NCBI GenBank assembly: GCA_018195615.1 | Contig: JAGTPG010000002.1 | Location: forward strand, 4,643,501-4,707,500 | Direction: 5' to 3' | DNA from: Streptomyces tuirus | Lineage (GTDB): Bacteria > Actinomycetota > Actinomycetes > Streptomycetales > Streptomycetaceae | DNA length: 64,000 nucleotides | In this document: piece by piece, positions 8,942 to 18,370 of the stretch | Position numbering within the stretch: the first letter of the stretch is position 1 | How the letters are laid out: the number at the start of each line of letters is the position of its first letter | Translations under genes and position numbers: made by a program | The notes under the pieces: model-generated | Database searches by the model: none | What the model saw: only the letters and a program-made list of their open reading frames with translations | Told to the model about the DNA's origin: nothing

Positions 8942-11412
8942 CGGTCTCCTTCTTCAGCAGGGCCCAGTCGGTGACGACCGGGACGAGGTCACCGCCCAGC
9001 CAGAGGGGGAGCTGGTCGCGGTGGTGGGGCGAGCCGGGGACGCCCGAGGCGCCGAGCGGGACCACCCAGCTGCTGTCCTCGCGCCGGGCCAGGTCCCAGA
9101 CGTACCGGGCCGCCGGGCCACGCGCGGCGCGGTCGGTGAGGCCCGGCACGCCCGAGGTGCACAGCACGCAGTCGTGGTCGCCGGAGAGCGCCGGTTCGTC
9201 GTAGGGCGTCTCGGGCTCCAGCGGCCGCCAGGGGGCGAGCCGGTGGGTGTCGCCCCAGACACCGGCCGGTGGCTCCGCGGCCACCTCCTCGACCGCCGCA
9301 CGCACGGCCGCCGGGCGGTCGACGCCGTACAGCTCCTCGGCCCGCAGCAGGTGTTCGAGGGCGAATCCGACACGCGGGAGGAGGGCCAGCCAGGGCTGGA
9401 ACACCTCGGGGTACGGCGGCGGGGTGGCGAGTGCGGCGAAGGCCGGGTGCGCCGCCAGCCGCCGTACGACCGCGCCGCGCACCGCCGCGTAGTGGGCCGC
9501 GTCGGCGCTGCCGGCGTCCATCCGGCGGTCCCAGGCGAGGAGGCGGTCCCGCAGGGCGGATGCCTCGGGGGTGAGGTCGTCGAGGGCGCGGAGGTGGTCC
9601 AGCAGGGCAGACGCGGAGGCGAGGTGGGTGTCCGTGTGGATCGCGGGCATGTCGGCGGCGGACCAGCGCTCCCGGCCGGCGAGCAGCGCGGTGATGCGGT
9701 CGGCGCGGTGCGGCGGGGCGAACTCGACGCCCAGCGGTTCGGCCGGGCCGCGCTGGTTGGCCATGACGGCGACGCCGTCGGTGAGCCCGGCGCGGGGCGT
9801 CTCGTGCCAGCCGTGCCACTCGTGGCCGGGCTCCCACGCGGGCACCAGCCGCAGCCGGTTGGCCCCGGCGCGCAACGGCACCCGCCCGGCCACGCGGTGC
9901 AGGACACCGCCCTCGGTGTCGGCGGCCTGCACGACGTTGACCGGCTCGGCCCACTGGTCGAAGGCCCGGTCGACGTCAACGACCCGACGCGCCCTGAGCA
10001 GCGGCAACAGCGCGCTGAAGCCGAGGTCACCGCTGACACGGGGCGGATAACGAAGACTGACCGCCAGGGGCGGGCCGACGGGGGCGGCGGGGTCGACGAA
10101 GTCGGCAGGACCGGCGGGGTCGACGAAGTCGGCAGGACCGGCGGGGTCGACGAAGTCGGCAGGACCGGCGGGGTCGACGAAGTCGGCAGGACCGGCGGGG
10201 TCGACGAAGTCGGCAGGACCGGCGGGGCCGGCAGGACCGGCGGGGCCGGCAGGACCGGCGGGGTCGACGAAGTCGGCAGGACCGGCGGGGATGCCAGGTC
10301 CGGCTTGCCCAACGCGGTCGGCAGGACCGGCGAGGTCGGCAGGACCGGCTTGCCCAACGCGACCCGCAGGACCCACGACGTCGGCAGGACCGTCGAGGTC
10401 GCCAGAACCGGCGAGGTCGCCAGAACCGGCGCGGTCGCCAGGACCAACCCCACCCACCAGGCCCGCCAAATCCCCCGGGTCCCCGTCGATTCCCTCCGGC
10501 CCCCGATGATCACCGGGCCCCGGTCCGTTTCGATCACCTCGACCTCGACGGGCTCCTCGCCGGCCACCTCGATGAGCTCCGTGTGCCGGGTCGCCCGGTG
10601 CCAGGCGCCGTCCGGGCCGAGGGCCTCCACGCCGGCGCCGGTGCGCCGCAGTCGCTCCCGGTACAGGTCCTGGTAGTCGGCCATGGCGTTGGTGATGGCC
10701 CAGGCGGCCGTGCCGGTGTGGCCGAAGTGGGCGATGCCGGGGATGCCGGGTACGGCCAGGCCGACGACGTCGAACTCCGGGCAGGACAGGTGGATCTGCT
10801 GGTAGACGCCCGGGTCCTCGATCCAGCGGTGCGGGTCACCGGCGATGACCGCCTGCCCCGTGCCGGTCCGCTCCCCGCTCACCAGCCAGCCGTTGCTGCC
10901 GGACGTGCCGGGGCCGTCGGTGGCGAACAGGCCGATGGCGTCCGGGTCCAGACGGGCCGCGACCTGCTCCCGCCAGAGCTTGGCCGGGAACCCGGCGAAG
11001 AGGATGTGGGTGGCGAGCCAGACCCCGAGGGGTGTCCAGGGCTGCCAGGTGCCGGGGTTGAGGCCGGTACGGGCGAACTCGGGGCCTCGTCGGCTCCTTC
11101 CGCCAGCCCCGCGTTCACCCCGTCCACGTAGGCCCGCACCCACCGCGCCGTCTCCGGGTCCCGGCTCTCCAGGCCGGCGAAACACCGTCTGGCCGTGTCG
11201 TCGAGTCTGGCCCGTCTGGCGAACCGGTCCCAGGCCAGGGCGCTCGCGCCGAGGAAGGACGCGGAGGTGCCCCGGGCCCGGTGCCGCTCGGTCTCCAGCT
11301 GCCAGGCCCGGTCGCGGGCGGTGACGCGGCCCTGCGCGTGGGCGAGTTCCGCCGCGCTGCCCGCGCGCAGATGCGGAATGCCCCAGGCGTCGCGGTAGAT
11401 CTCGATGGCCAC
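8934..11412 (-). CDS. Penicillin acylase family protein (Ntn hydrolase), frameshifted, with repeat insert
   Basis: Starts GTG 11412 (AIEIYRDAWGIPHLRA, the usual alpha-chain start). The self-cleavage site and nucleophile are visible as TSG-SNGWLVSG, where the Ser would become beta-chain residue 1. The beta chain continues with AGDPH, HFGHTGTAAWAITNAM and later DCVLCTSGVPG. Two frame breaks lie in the GGGG at 11081-11084 and the CCCCC at 10500-10504; each needs one base. Between about 10050 and 10500 the beta chain carries an insert of roughly 140 residues, rich in Gly, Pro and Ala, that the family normally lacks. It starts 20 bp from an iron box. A siderophore acylase or deacylase role is inferred from context, not proven. 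Confidence 0.85.
10087..10460. repeat. 27-bp coding minisatellite within the penicillin acylase gene
   Basis: Five perfect consecutive 27-bp units share the core TCGACGAAGTCGGCAGGACC, starting at 10093, 10120, 10147, 10174 and 10201. Two shortened 18-bp units follow, then a sixth full core at 10264, and degenerate units to about 10460. Because the period is a multiple of three, all frames stay open; in the enzyme frame the unit reads GPADFVDPA. Confidence 0.95.
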
Positions 11413-11431
11413 GCTGTGCCCCCACTTTCTT

Positions 11432-11450
11432 TTAGGTTAGCCTTGCCTAA
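11432..11450. promoter_or_regulatory. Iron box (DmdR/IdeR operator)
   Basis: The 19-bp TTAGGTTAGCCTTGCCTAA matches the actinobacterial iron-box consensus TTAGGTTAGGCTNNCCTAA with the palindromic half-sites intact. It sits between the divergent acylase operon (start 11412) and the siderophore-interacting protein gene (start 11494), so one site probably represses both when iron is plentiful. Confidence 0.93.
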
Positions 11451-11493
11451 GTCAGAGCTGTGGCCGGAATCGTACGCGAAGGGCTGAAACGCC

Positions 11494-12215
11494 ATGGGGC
11501 AGGGGCGGGGTTGGGAGGGCGCGGTCCTCAAACTGCTGCGCGCGAAGGATTTCGAGTTCACGGTGACCGACGCCGAGGACGTCACCCCGCGGTACCGCCG
11601 GCTGCGCTTCACCGACGGCGGGCTGCTCGCGGCGACCGGCGTACACCCCACCATGTGGGTCCGTCTCTGGTTCGACAACGCGGGCAGACCCCACCAGCGG
11701 GCCTACACCCTGGTCGACCCGGACCCTGAGGCCGGGACCTTCAGCCTGGAGTTCGCGCTGCACGAGGGCTGCGCCAGCGACTGGGCCCGGGCGGCGAAGC
11801 CGGGCGACACCATCGAGGCGACCGTCCAGGGCACCGGCTTCGAGCATCCCAGCCCCGCCCCTCGCACGTCTTCGCCGTCGGCGACCCGGCCTCCCTGCCG
11901 GCCATCAACTCCCTCCTGGAGGCGCTGGGTCCCGCCCCGGCCACCGTCTGGTTCGAGGGCGGCGACGACGACCTGCCCCACCGCACGGACCCGGACCGGC
12001 ACGAGCTGCGCAAGGTGCCGCGCCAGGACGCCGGAGCGCACCTCGTCGACCGGGTGAGGAAGGACCTGCCCGGCCTGCTCCAGGGCACCTCCGACCCGTA
12101 CGTCTGGATCGCCTGCGACACGGCGACGACCCGGACCCTGGCGGCGTACGTCCGCAAGGAACTGGGTCTGCCCAAGCAGCGGGTGCACGCGCTGGGCTAC
12201 TGGCGGGCGACGTGA
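11494..12215 (+). CDS. Siderophore-interacting protein (FAD-dependent ferric-siderophore reductase), frameshifted
   Basis: SIP-family flavoprotein that reduces ferric siderophore in the cytoplasm to release iron. The FAD-binding barrel has RYRRLRF, MWVRLWF and the flavin motif RAYTLVDPD (canonical RxYT), then SDWARAAKPGD. After the CCCC at 11858-11861 one missing base must be restored to continue with HVFAVGDPASLPAINSLLE, TVWFEGGDDD and the C-terminal PYVWIACD...VHALGYWR. Length after repair is about 240 residues, as expected. It is divergent from the acylase operon and shares its iron box, which supports iron-regulated siderophore use. Confidence 0.9.
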
Positions 12216-12272
12216 GCCCCGGCGGGCCGGGCTCCGGACGCGGCCGGGCCCGTGCCGGGGGATGATCGGGGC

Positions 12273-12866
12273 ATGGACGTCACTCTTCACCTCGCCCAGG
12301 ACCCCGAGGCCGACGCGCTGCTCGGCCGCAGTCCGCTCGCCGCGCTGGTCGGGATGCTGCTGGACCAGCAAGTCCCGATGGAGTGGGCGTTCAAGGGTCC
12401 GGCGACGATCGCCCGTCGGCTCGGCACGGACGACCTGGACGCGCACGAGATCGCCGCGCACGAGCCCGAGTCCTTCGCCGCCCTGCTCGCGCAGAAACCC
12501 GCGGTGCACCGCTACCCGGGCTCCATGGCCAAGCGCATCCAGCAGCTGTGCCAGTACCTCGTCGAGCACTACGACGGTGACGCCGAGGCCGTCTGGAAGG
12601 ACGCCGCCACCGGCAAGGAACTGCTGAAGCGGCTGGCCGAGCTGCCGGGCTTCGGCAAGCAGAAGGCCCAGATCTTCCTCGCCCTGCTCGGCAAGCAGCT
12701 CGGCGTGCGGCCCACGGGGTGGCGGGAGGCCGCGGGCTCCTACGGCGAGCCGAAGTCCTTCCGCTCGGTCGCCGACATCACCGGCCCCGAGTCGCTGGCC
12801 AAGGTACGGGCGCACAAGCAGGAGATGAAGGCGGCGGCCAAGGCCGCGAAGGCCGCCGGCCAGTAG
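12273..12866 (+). CDS. HhH-GPD-type base excision DNA repair protein
   Basis: An intact protein of about 197 residues. I chose ATG 12273 (MDVTLHLAQDPEADALL), the conserved family start, over an in-frame ATG 21 bp upstream. The helix-hairpin-helix reads LAELPGFGKQKAQIFLALLGK near residue 125, after a LLDQQVPMEWAFKGP helix typical of the HhH-GPD glycosylase superfamily. It probably excises damaged bases from DNA, but I do not see the catalytic Asp position with certainty. The Ala/Lys-rich C-terminus (AAAKAAKAAGQ) is probably disordered or DNA-binding. Confidence 0.88.
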   Translation: MDVTLHLAQDPEADALLGRSPLAALVGMLLDQQVPMEWAFKGPATIARRLGTDDLDAHEIAAHEPESFAALLAQKPAVHRYPGSMAKRIQQLCQYLVEHYDGDAEAVWKDAATGKELLKRLAELPGFGKQKAQIFLALLGKQLGVRPTGWREAAGSYGEPKSFRSVADITGPESLAKVRAHKQEMKAAAKAAKAAGQ

Positions 12867-12927
12867 AGGTCAGCCACGTGGCCCGCCCCAGGTGGCGGGC
12901 GCCTCCCGCCCGGTTCGAGCATGGACC

Positions 12928-13161
12928 ATGACCGAGCCACCGAGCGGCTCCCCCTGGGCCCCGGAGCGAGCCCCTTCCCACGGTCACGCCCCGCACCCAC
13001 CCCAGGGCCCGGGCCCCCACGTCCCCTGGGGCCCGGGCCCGAACGGCCCCGGCCCGCAGACCCCGAGACCGTCACGGCCCCGCGCCTCCGGGGCCGCGCT
13101 ACGCCGGGCGAGCGGATCTCGCGGGCCGTGGGAGGAACGACCCGCTCCGGACGGGGAATGA
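12928..13161 (+). CDS. Proline-rich 77-residue hypothetical protein (doubtful)
   Basis: Opens at ATG 12928 and ends TGA 13161. It consists mainly of Pro, Gly and His (PPQGPGPHVPWGPGPNGPG). It could be the disordered N-terminus of the following secreted protein, since both are in the same frame and only two codons separate this stop from the next GTG. No domain is recognisable and GC-rich low-complexity sequence easily stays open by chance. Confidence 0.3.
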   Translation: MTEPPSGSPWAPERAPSHGHAPHPPQGPGPHVPWGPGPNGPGPQTPRPSRPRASGAALRRASGSRGPWEERPAPDGE

Positions 13162-13167
13162 CCTCCC

Positions 13168-13505
13168 GTGGACGCCGCACCGCAGCCGGTCCCCCGCGGC
13201 CCACGCCGGAGCGCGTGGCCGCGGGTGCTCGTCCTGCTGCTCGCCCTGCTCGTGCCCGGCGCGCACGCCGAGGCGCACACGGGGCCGACGGCCACCGTCT
13301 CCGGAGAGGGCACGGTCGTCGAGTGCGACGTCCTCGACACCGCCCTGCGCCCACCGGCCCGCGGCGCCCGCCGCCCGGCCGCCCCACCGCCCCCGCGCCG
13401 CCCCCGTACCCGGCGCCCGGGTACGCCGTCCAGCACCCCGCGCCCGTACCGCCGGGCCCGCCGTACGACCCTCGTCCCCTGCGTTCCGAGGTCCTGCGCT
13501 GCTGA
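13168..13505 (+). CDS. Small secreted or membrane-anchored proline-rich protein, frameshifted
   Basis: From GTG 13168 there is a short basic segment, a hydrophobic helix (VLVLLLALLVPG) and a possible signal-peptidase site after AHA, then HTGPTATVSGEGTVVECDVLDTALRP. The frame then appears to shift near 13350; the continuing frame gives a Pro/Tyr-rich tail (PPYPAPGYAVQHPAPVPPGPPYD) ending at 13505. No known family is recognised. It reads toward the small gene at 13561. Confidence 0.4.
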
Positions 13506-13560
13506 CCGGACCCGCCACCGGTCCATCAGTCCGCACGGAACCAGAAGGAACACCACAGCC

Positions 13561-13692
13561 ATGCTTCAAGACCCGTACGCGGTCCTGCGCGCCCTGCTAC
13601 GCGCCGAGGCCGTCCGCAGCGCCCCCAAGCCGTCCCGGCCCGAGACGGAACCGCGCAAGCAGCAGCCTTCCAGGAAACGGGAACGCGGCTGA
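13561..13692 (+). CDS. Conserved 43-residue hypothetical protein
   Basis: ATG 13561 is preceded by AGAAGGAA at a good ribosome-binding distance. The product begins MLQDPYAVLRALLRAEAVRS, then becomes Lys/Arg-rich. The N-terminal amphipathic helix and good RBS argue that it is real. Function is unknown. Confidence 0.55.
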   Translation: MLQDPYAVLRALLRAEAVRSAPKPSRPETEPRKQQPSRKRERG

Positions 13693-13719
13693 CCCACCGC
13701 CGCGGCGGAGGCGCCCCGC

Positions 13720-15326
13720 CTAACGCCTCCGCCGCCCCGAACGCCCCGAACGCCGCGCCGTGCCGAACAGCGACCGCGTGATCTCCCGGCCGATCTGCGT
13801 CCCCACCGACCGGACCAGCGATCTGAAGACCTGGCTGCCGGCCACCTGCTCCACCACGGACGGCCGCTCCTCGGCATGCCGTGCGGGGGACGCTTCCCGC
13901 ATCTCGTCCGGCCCCTTCGCCCCCGGCCGCGCGCCGCCAGCCGTTCGTACGCCGACTCCCGGTCCACGGCCCGCGCGTACCGCTCGTACAGCGGCGACTC
14001 CTCGACCGCCCGTGCCTGGGCCTCCCGCCCGACCGGCCCCATCAGGGACTCGGGTGCCCGCAGCCGGGTCGCGGCGACGGGCGTCGGGGCGCCCTTCTCA
14101 CTGAGCACCGTCACCACGGCCTCGCCCGTCCCGAGGTCGGTCAGGACCTCCTCGAGGTCGTAGGGCGACGTCGGGAAGGTCCTCACCGTGGCGTTCAGCG
14201 CCTTGTGGTCGTCGGGCGTGAAGGCGCGCAACGCGTGCTGGACCCGGTTGCCGAGCTGGGCGAGGACGTCGGCCGGAACGTCCTTCGGGGTCTGCGTCAC
14301 GAAGAACACGCCGACCCCTTTCGAGCGAATCAGGCGCACGGTCCGCGTGACCGACTCCAGGAACGCCTCGGAGGCGTCGTCGAAGAGCAGGTGGGCCTCG
14401 TCGAGGAAGAACACCAGGCGGGGCCGGTCGACGTCGCCGACCTCCGGCAGGTCGTGGAAGAGGTCGGCGAGCAGCCACATGAGGTACGTCGAGAACAGCT
14501 GGGGCCGGTCCTGTACGGCGCTCAGCTCCAGTACCGAGACGACGCCCCGCCCGTCCTGAGCCGTGCGCAGCAACTCGCCCGTGTCGAACTCCGGCTCCCC
14601 GAAGAAACCGGCCGCGCCCTGCGCCTCGAAGGCCGTGAGGGACCGCAGGATCACCCCGGCCGTGGCCGCCGGGAGACCGCCGATCGTCTCCAGCTCCTGC
14701 CGGCCCTCGTCCGAGGTCAGGAAGGCCACGACCGCCCCGAGGTCCTTGAGGTCGACCAGCTCCAGACCCTTGCTGTCGGCGTAGTGGAAGATCAGCGCGA
14801 GGGACTGCTCCTGGGTCCGGTTCAGCCGCAGCACCTTCGACAGGAGCAGCGGCCCGAAACCGGTCACCGTGGCCCGGACGGGGATGCCCGCACCAATGCC
14901 GCCGAGGGCGAGGTACTCGACCGGGAAGCCGGTCGCCGACCAGCGCTGGTTCACCTCCTGGGCCCGGCCCTCGACCCGGGCGTCGAAGCGGCCCGGCGCC
15001 GCGATGCCGGAGAGGTCGCCCTTGATGTCGGCCAGGAGGACCGGCACGCCCTGGGCGGACAGCTGCTCGGCCATCAGCTGGAGCGTCCTGGTCTTGCCGC
15101 TGCCGGTGGCGCCCGCGACCAGTCCGTGGCGGTTGAGCATCGCCAGTGGGACCCGGATCCGCGCGTCCGGCAGGCACTGCCCGTCCCACAGCAGGGCGCC
15201 CAGATGCAGGGCCGGACCGGAGAAGGCGTAGCCGGAGGCGATCCTCAGGGCGTCCTGGGGGAGGGCGGCCGCGCGGGCGGACACCTCGGGGGCGTGGGCC
15301 GACGGCGTGGTCTCGCGCTCCGGCAT
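13720..15326 (-). CDS. HerA-like helicase/ATPase (DUF853), frameshifted near the C-terminus
   Basis: Walker A GATGSGKT (about residue 75), LADIKGDLSGIA, the Walker B FFLDEAHLLFDD and the VGVFFVTQTPKDVP motif identify a DUF853 HerA/FtsK-type ATPase. Such proteins may translocate DNA or act with a nuclease, but the physiological role is unknown. I chose ATG 15326, because AGGGG lies 8 bp upstream, over the GTG six bases earlier. One base is missing in the CCCCC at 13920-13924. Repairing it links to the expected tail EERPSVVEQVAGSQVFRSL...REITRSLFG. Length after repair is about 535 residues. Confidence 0.9.
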
Positions 15327-15432
15327 ATTCACGCCCCTGTTCCCGGTTCGTACCGCCTTGTGGGGTTTTTTTCAGCGTCGCACTCCGTCGCCACGGCTGC
15401 GCCCGGAAGGTCCTGCCCGGTAGGCTTTCCGT

Positions 15433-15729
15433 GTGATCTTCAAGCGCATCGGAAACGGCCGGCCGTACCCCGACCACGGCCGGGACAGCACCCGGCAGTG
15501 GGCGGACGTCGCGCCGCGCCCGGTCCGCCTCGATCAGCTCGTCACGACGAAGCAGCAGCTCGACCTGGAGACGCTCCTCGCCGAGGACTCGACGTTCTAC
15601 GGCGACCTCTTCGCGCACGTCGTGAAGTGGCAGGGCGACCTGTACCTGGAGGACGGGCTGCACCGGGCGGTGCGGGCGGCGCTCCAGCAGCGCCAGGTGC
15701 TGCATGCGCGGGTGCTCGAGCTGGACTGA
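15433..15729 (+). CDS. Conserved Streptomyces protein, VapB-antitoxin-annotated / ParB-like family
   Basis: A 98-residue intact protein, GTG start 15433 (MIFKRIGNGRPYPDHGR). I recall this conserved protein being annotated as a type II antitoxin of the VapB family, but no toxin gene is adjacent and I see no ribbon-helix-helix or AbrB pattern. The block DLYLEDGLHRAVRAAL resembles the GxHR box of ParB/Srx-fold proteins. A nucleotide-binding or DNA-binding role is possible but unproven. Confidence 0.75.
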   Translation: MIFKRIGNGRPYPDHGRDSTRQWADVAPRPVRLDQLVTTKQQLDLETLLAEDSTFYGDLFAHVVKWQGDLYLEDGLHRAVRAALQQRQVLHARVLELD

Positions 15730-15826
15730 CCCTCGCCGGTGACGGGTTGGCCCTTTCGGGTTCTGCTGGGCGACGTCGAATGATCATCTAGTAGGCATCG
15801 TCGCCCGGGCGCACTACGCTGCGCTC

Positions 15827-16465
15827 ATGAGCATGCTGACTCCCCCCGGCATGGGCGGCAAGTACCGCATCACGGGAAACAAGTACCCCCGGATGCGCCG
15901 GCCCCGGCAGCGCGGCAGGCTCGTCGTCCTGGCCGTCGCCTCCGTCACCGTGCTGGGCGTGGGCGGCTGGGGCACGTTGCAGCTCATCGACGTCTTCACC
16001 GGCGGCGGAGGAAAGGCCTCGGCAGCAGGCACCGGGACGGACTGCGCCGCCGAGACCAGGGCGAGCCCATCGCCCAGCGCGAAGGCCCTGCCCGAGCCGC
16101 GCACGATCACGGTCAACGTCCTCAACGCCACCACCCGCAGCGGCCTGGCGAAGAAGACCGCCGACGAGCTGAAGAAGCGCGGCTTCAAGATCGGCGACGT
16201 GGGCAACGCGACCAAGGAGTACGACAAGAAGGTCAAGGGCCCCGGCGTGCTGCTCGGCCCCGCCGCCGCCCTCGACACCACTCTGCCCGTCCTCGGCACC
16301 CAGCTCCCGGGCGCCGAACGGCGTACCCAGGCGCGCGAGGGCGCCGCCGTGGACCTCGTCATCGGCGACGCCTTCAAGGCACTGGCGACACGCACGGACG
16401 CCGACCGGGCCCTGACCCGGCTGACCAGGCCGGAGCCGGCGCCGTCGGCGAAGAAGGACTGCTAG
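15827..16465 (+). CDS. LytR C-terminal domain protein (membrane-anchored)
   Basis: A 212-residue intact protein. A basic N-terminus (RMRRPRQRGR) precedes one transmembrane helix at residues about 32-52. An extracellular Gly/Ala/Ser linker follows. The LytR_C domain (about 95-185) begins TITVNVLNATTRSGLAKKTADELKKRGF, its characteristic opening. Such proteins lack the LCP catalytic domain and are thought to assist cell-wall polymer attachment. It converges with upp across a perfect 20-bp palindrome. Confidence 0.88.
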   Translation: MSMLTPPGMGGKYRITGNKYPRMRRPRQRGRLVVLAVASVTVLGVGGWGTLQLIDVFTGGGGKASAAGTGTDCAAETRASPSPSAKALPEPRTITVNVLNATTRSGLAKKTADELKKRGFKIGDVGNATKEYDKKVKGPGVLLGPAAALDTTLPVLGTQLPGAERRTQAREGAAVDLVIGDAFKALATRTDADRALTRLTRPEPAPSAKKDC

Positions 16466-16483
16466 GACCTGTCGACAGGTCCT
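16464..16483. terminator. Bidirectional terminator-like 20-bp palindrome
   Basis: AGGACCTGTCGACAGGTCCT is a perfect palindrome. It overlaps the stop of the LytR_C gene and lies just past the end of upp, in the right place to end both convergent transcripts. There is no U-tract, as is usual in Streptomyces. Confidence 0.6.
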
Positions 16484-16490
16484 GGGGGGC

Positions 16491-17126
16491 TTACTCGGCC
16501 GCCCCGTACATCCGGTCCCCCGCGTCGCCCAGGCCCGGCACGATGTAGCCGTGCTCGTTCAGGCGCTCGTCGACCGAGGCGGTCACGACCGTCACCGGGG
16601 TGCCCGCCAGCTCGCGCTCCATGACCTCGACGCCCTCCGGCGCGGCCAGCAGCACCACGGCGGTCACGTCGTCGGCGCCGCGCCGGATCAGCTCCTGGAT
16701 CGCGGCGACCAGCGTGCCGCCGGTGGCGAGCATCGGGTCCAGGACATACACCTGGCGGCCCGACAGGTCCTCCGGCATCCGCGTGGCGTAGGTGGAGGCC
16801 TGGAGCGTCTCCTCGTTGCGGATCATGCCGAGGAAGCCCACCTCGGCGGTCGGCAGCAGCCGGACCATGCCGTCCAGCATGCCGAGGCCGGCCCGCAGGA
16901 TCGGCACCACCAGCGGACGCGGGTGGGACAGCTTGACGCCCGTGGTCGCGGCCACCGGCGTCTGGATGTCGACCTGTTCGGTGCGCACGTCGCGCGTGGC
17001 CTCGTAGGCGAGCAGGGTGACCAGCTCGTCGGCGAGACGGCGGAAGGTCGCGGAGTCGGTGCGCTGGTCGCGCAGCGTGGTGAGCTTGTGGGCGACCAGG
17101 GGGTGGTCGACGACGTGGAGACGCAT
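16491..17126 (-). CDS. upp: Uracil phosphoribosyltransferase
   Basis: Makes UMP from uracil and PRPP in pyrimidine salvage. I chose ATG 17126 (MRLHVVDHPLVAHKLTTLRD), the family's standard start, over an upstream in-frame ATG. The protein is 211 residues and complete. PILRAGLGM, the PRPP-binding loop VLDPMLATGGT (about residues 130-141) and the uracil-binding C-terminus GYIVPGLGDAGDRMYG are all present. It is convergent with the LytR_C gene and divergent from the small gene at 17250. Confidence 0.97.
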   Translation of the reverse strand: MRLHVVDHPLVAHKLTTLRDQRTDSATFRRLADELVTLLAYEATRDVRTEQVDIQTPVAATTGVKLSHPRPLVVPILRAGLGMLDGMVRLLPTAEVGFLGMIRNEETLQASTYATRMPEDLSGRQVYVLDPMLATGGTLVAAIQELIRRGADDVTAVVLLAAPEGVEVMERELAGTPVTVVTASVDERLNEHGYIVPGLGDAGDRMYGAAE

Positions 17127-17249
17127 GTCCACAACAGTAACCGGGCCCGGTGGCCCCGGCCGCACGGCAAGCCCGCCGTCCGGCCGTCACCCGTTCGCCG
17201 GCGTCAAACCGCCCGTTGGAGGGAAAGCGGGAAGGACGGACTGGGGGTG

Positions 17250-17501
17250 ATGAGCCTGATGCCCGACAGGGATTCCCGAAGCGTTCCGTCGCCGCGCGCA
17301 CAGCCCGGGACGGACCCGGAGAACGGCCGGCCGGACGGGCCGGGCGGGCCGGACGAGTCCGGCGCCGACCGCCGCCGGCGCCGCGCCCGGTTCCTGCGCG
17401 ACCTCGCCGAGGCCCGGGAGCTGCGCGACCGCGTCCAGCCGCGCCGCGCCAAGACGGCCCGGCTGCGCCACGCCATGCGCATGCGCACGTTCCGCTGGTA
17501 G
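17250..17501 (+). CDS. Conserved small basic protein (83 residues)
   Basis: ATG 17250 follows a G-rich RBS (GGGGGTG). The N-terminal half is Pro/Asp-rich and disordered. The C-terminal 40 residues are strongly basic and helical (RRRRRARFLRDLAEARELRDRVQPRRAKTARL) and end in MRMRTFRW, a conserved Streptomyces tail. A nucleic-acid-binding role is plausible; no family name is known to me. Confidence 0.65.
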   Translation: MSLMPDRDSRSVPSPRAQPGTDPENGRPDGPGGPDESGADRRRRRARFLRDLAEARELRDRVQPRRAKTARLRHAMRMRTFRW

Positions 17502-17775
17502 GAAACGGGTGAGGAAACCGCCGGGGAAGATCACGAACCGCGCGGGCGTTGTCGAGGTGACCGTGCGTGGACCCGCGGAATCCCGCGTACGATCCGCAGG
17601 TGGCGGCAACGAACGCGCGATCAAAACTGCCGGACACAGGGAGCCGAAGACGTCCCCTGAGCGCCTTGTTTCTGCCACGATTCCGAGTGGGTGGGGCTCG
17701 GACGAGCACTCCCCGCCCGTAACCTCCGCCGGGGGATCCCCAACCGGCACGCCTATGACCAGTGGGAGAGTCACG

Positions 17776-18314
17776 GTGTACTTCGCCGCACTGCTCGCGC
17801 GCACCGAAGACGGGTGGGAAGCGAGCGACACAGAGCTCGACGATGTGGAAACCCTGTCGGATCTGGCCGACCTGGCCCGTGAAGCCTCCCCGACGAGGAC
17901 ACGGTGCTCGTGCTCATCGAGCAGGAGGACGCCTGGTTCGGCGTCGTCCGCGTGGACGGCGAGGACGACCCTCGTATCTACGTCTCGGACGCCGCCGCCG
18001 CTGCCCGCAGCAGCTACGGCGAGATCCTGCTCACCGACGAGCTGCTCGGCCGGGACCCGGACGACGGGGACGACCTGGACGCCCTCGACCTCGACGGCAC
18101 CGAGGACGGTGAATCCGGCGAGGACGACGAGTCCGACGACGGTGACGGGGCCGCCGGTTCCGCCGAGGCCGTGCCGCACGGCCCGGTCGGCGACGCCCAG
18201 ATCCTCGACGACCTCGGCGTGAGCGAGAAGGAGCTGCGCTCGATGTCGACGGACGCCGTCACCGAGATCGCCGAGTCCCTCGGCGCCTCGGAGACCCTGG
18301 AGACCGTCCGCTGA
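17776..18314 (+). CDS. tRNA adenosine deaminase-associated protein, frameshifted
   Basis: Starts GTG 17776 (YFAALLARTEDGWEASDTELDD) behind GGGAGAG. One base is missing in the CCCC near 17887-17890, after which the protein continues DEDTVLVLIEQEDAWFGVVRVDGEDDPRIYVSD and a very acidic region, ending LRSMSTDAVTEIAESLGASETLETVR. Members of this actinobacterial family always precede tadA, as here, and are named for that linkage; the biochemical role is unknown. Length after repair is about 180 residues. Confidence 0.9.
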
Positions 18315-18370
18315 CCGCTCGCACCACCCCAGGACCGCCGGACCCGGTACGGGACCCCTGGCGGCCCGCG

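Noticed and set aside
10087..10460. Tandem repeats as a possible CRISPR array
   Set aside because: The units are contiguous with no unique spacers, lie inside a coding frame, and no cas genes are present.
16551..17501. A 316-codon frame covering the small gene at 17250 and extending opposite upp
   Set aside because: The upstream part is antisense to upp; the conserved product and RBS begin at 17250.
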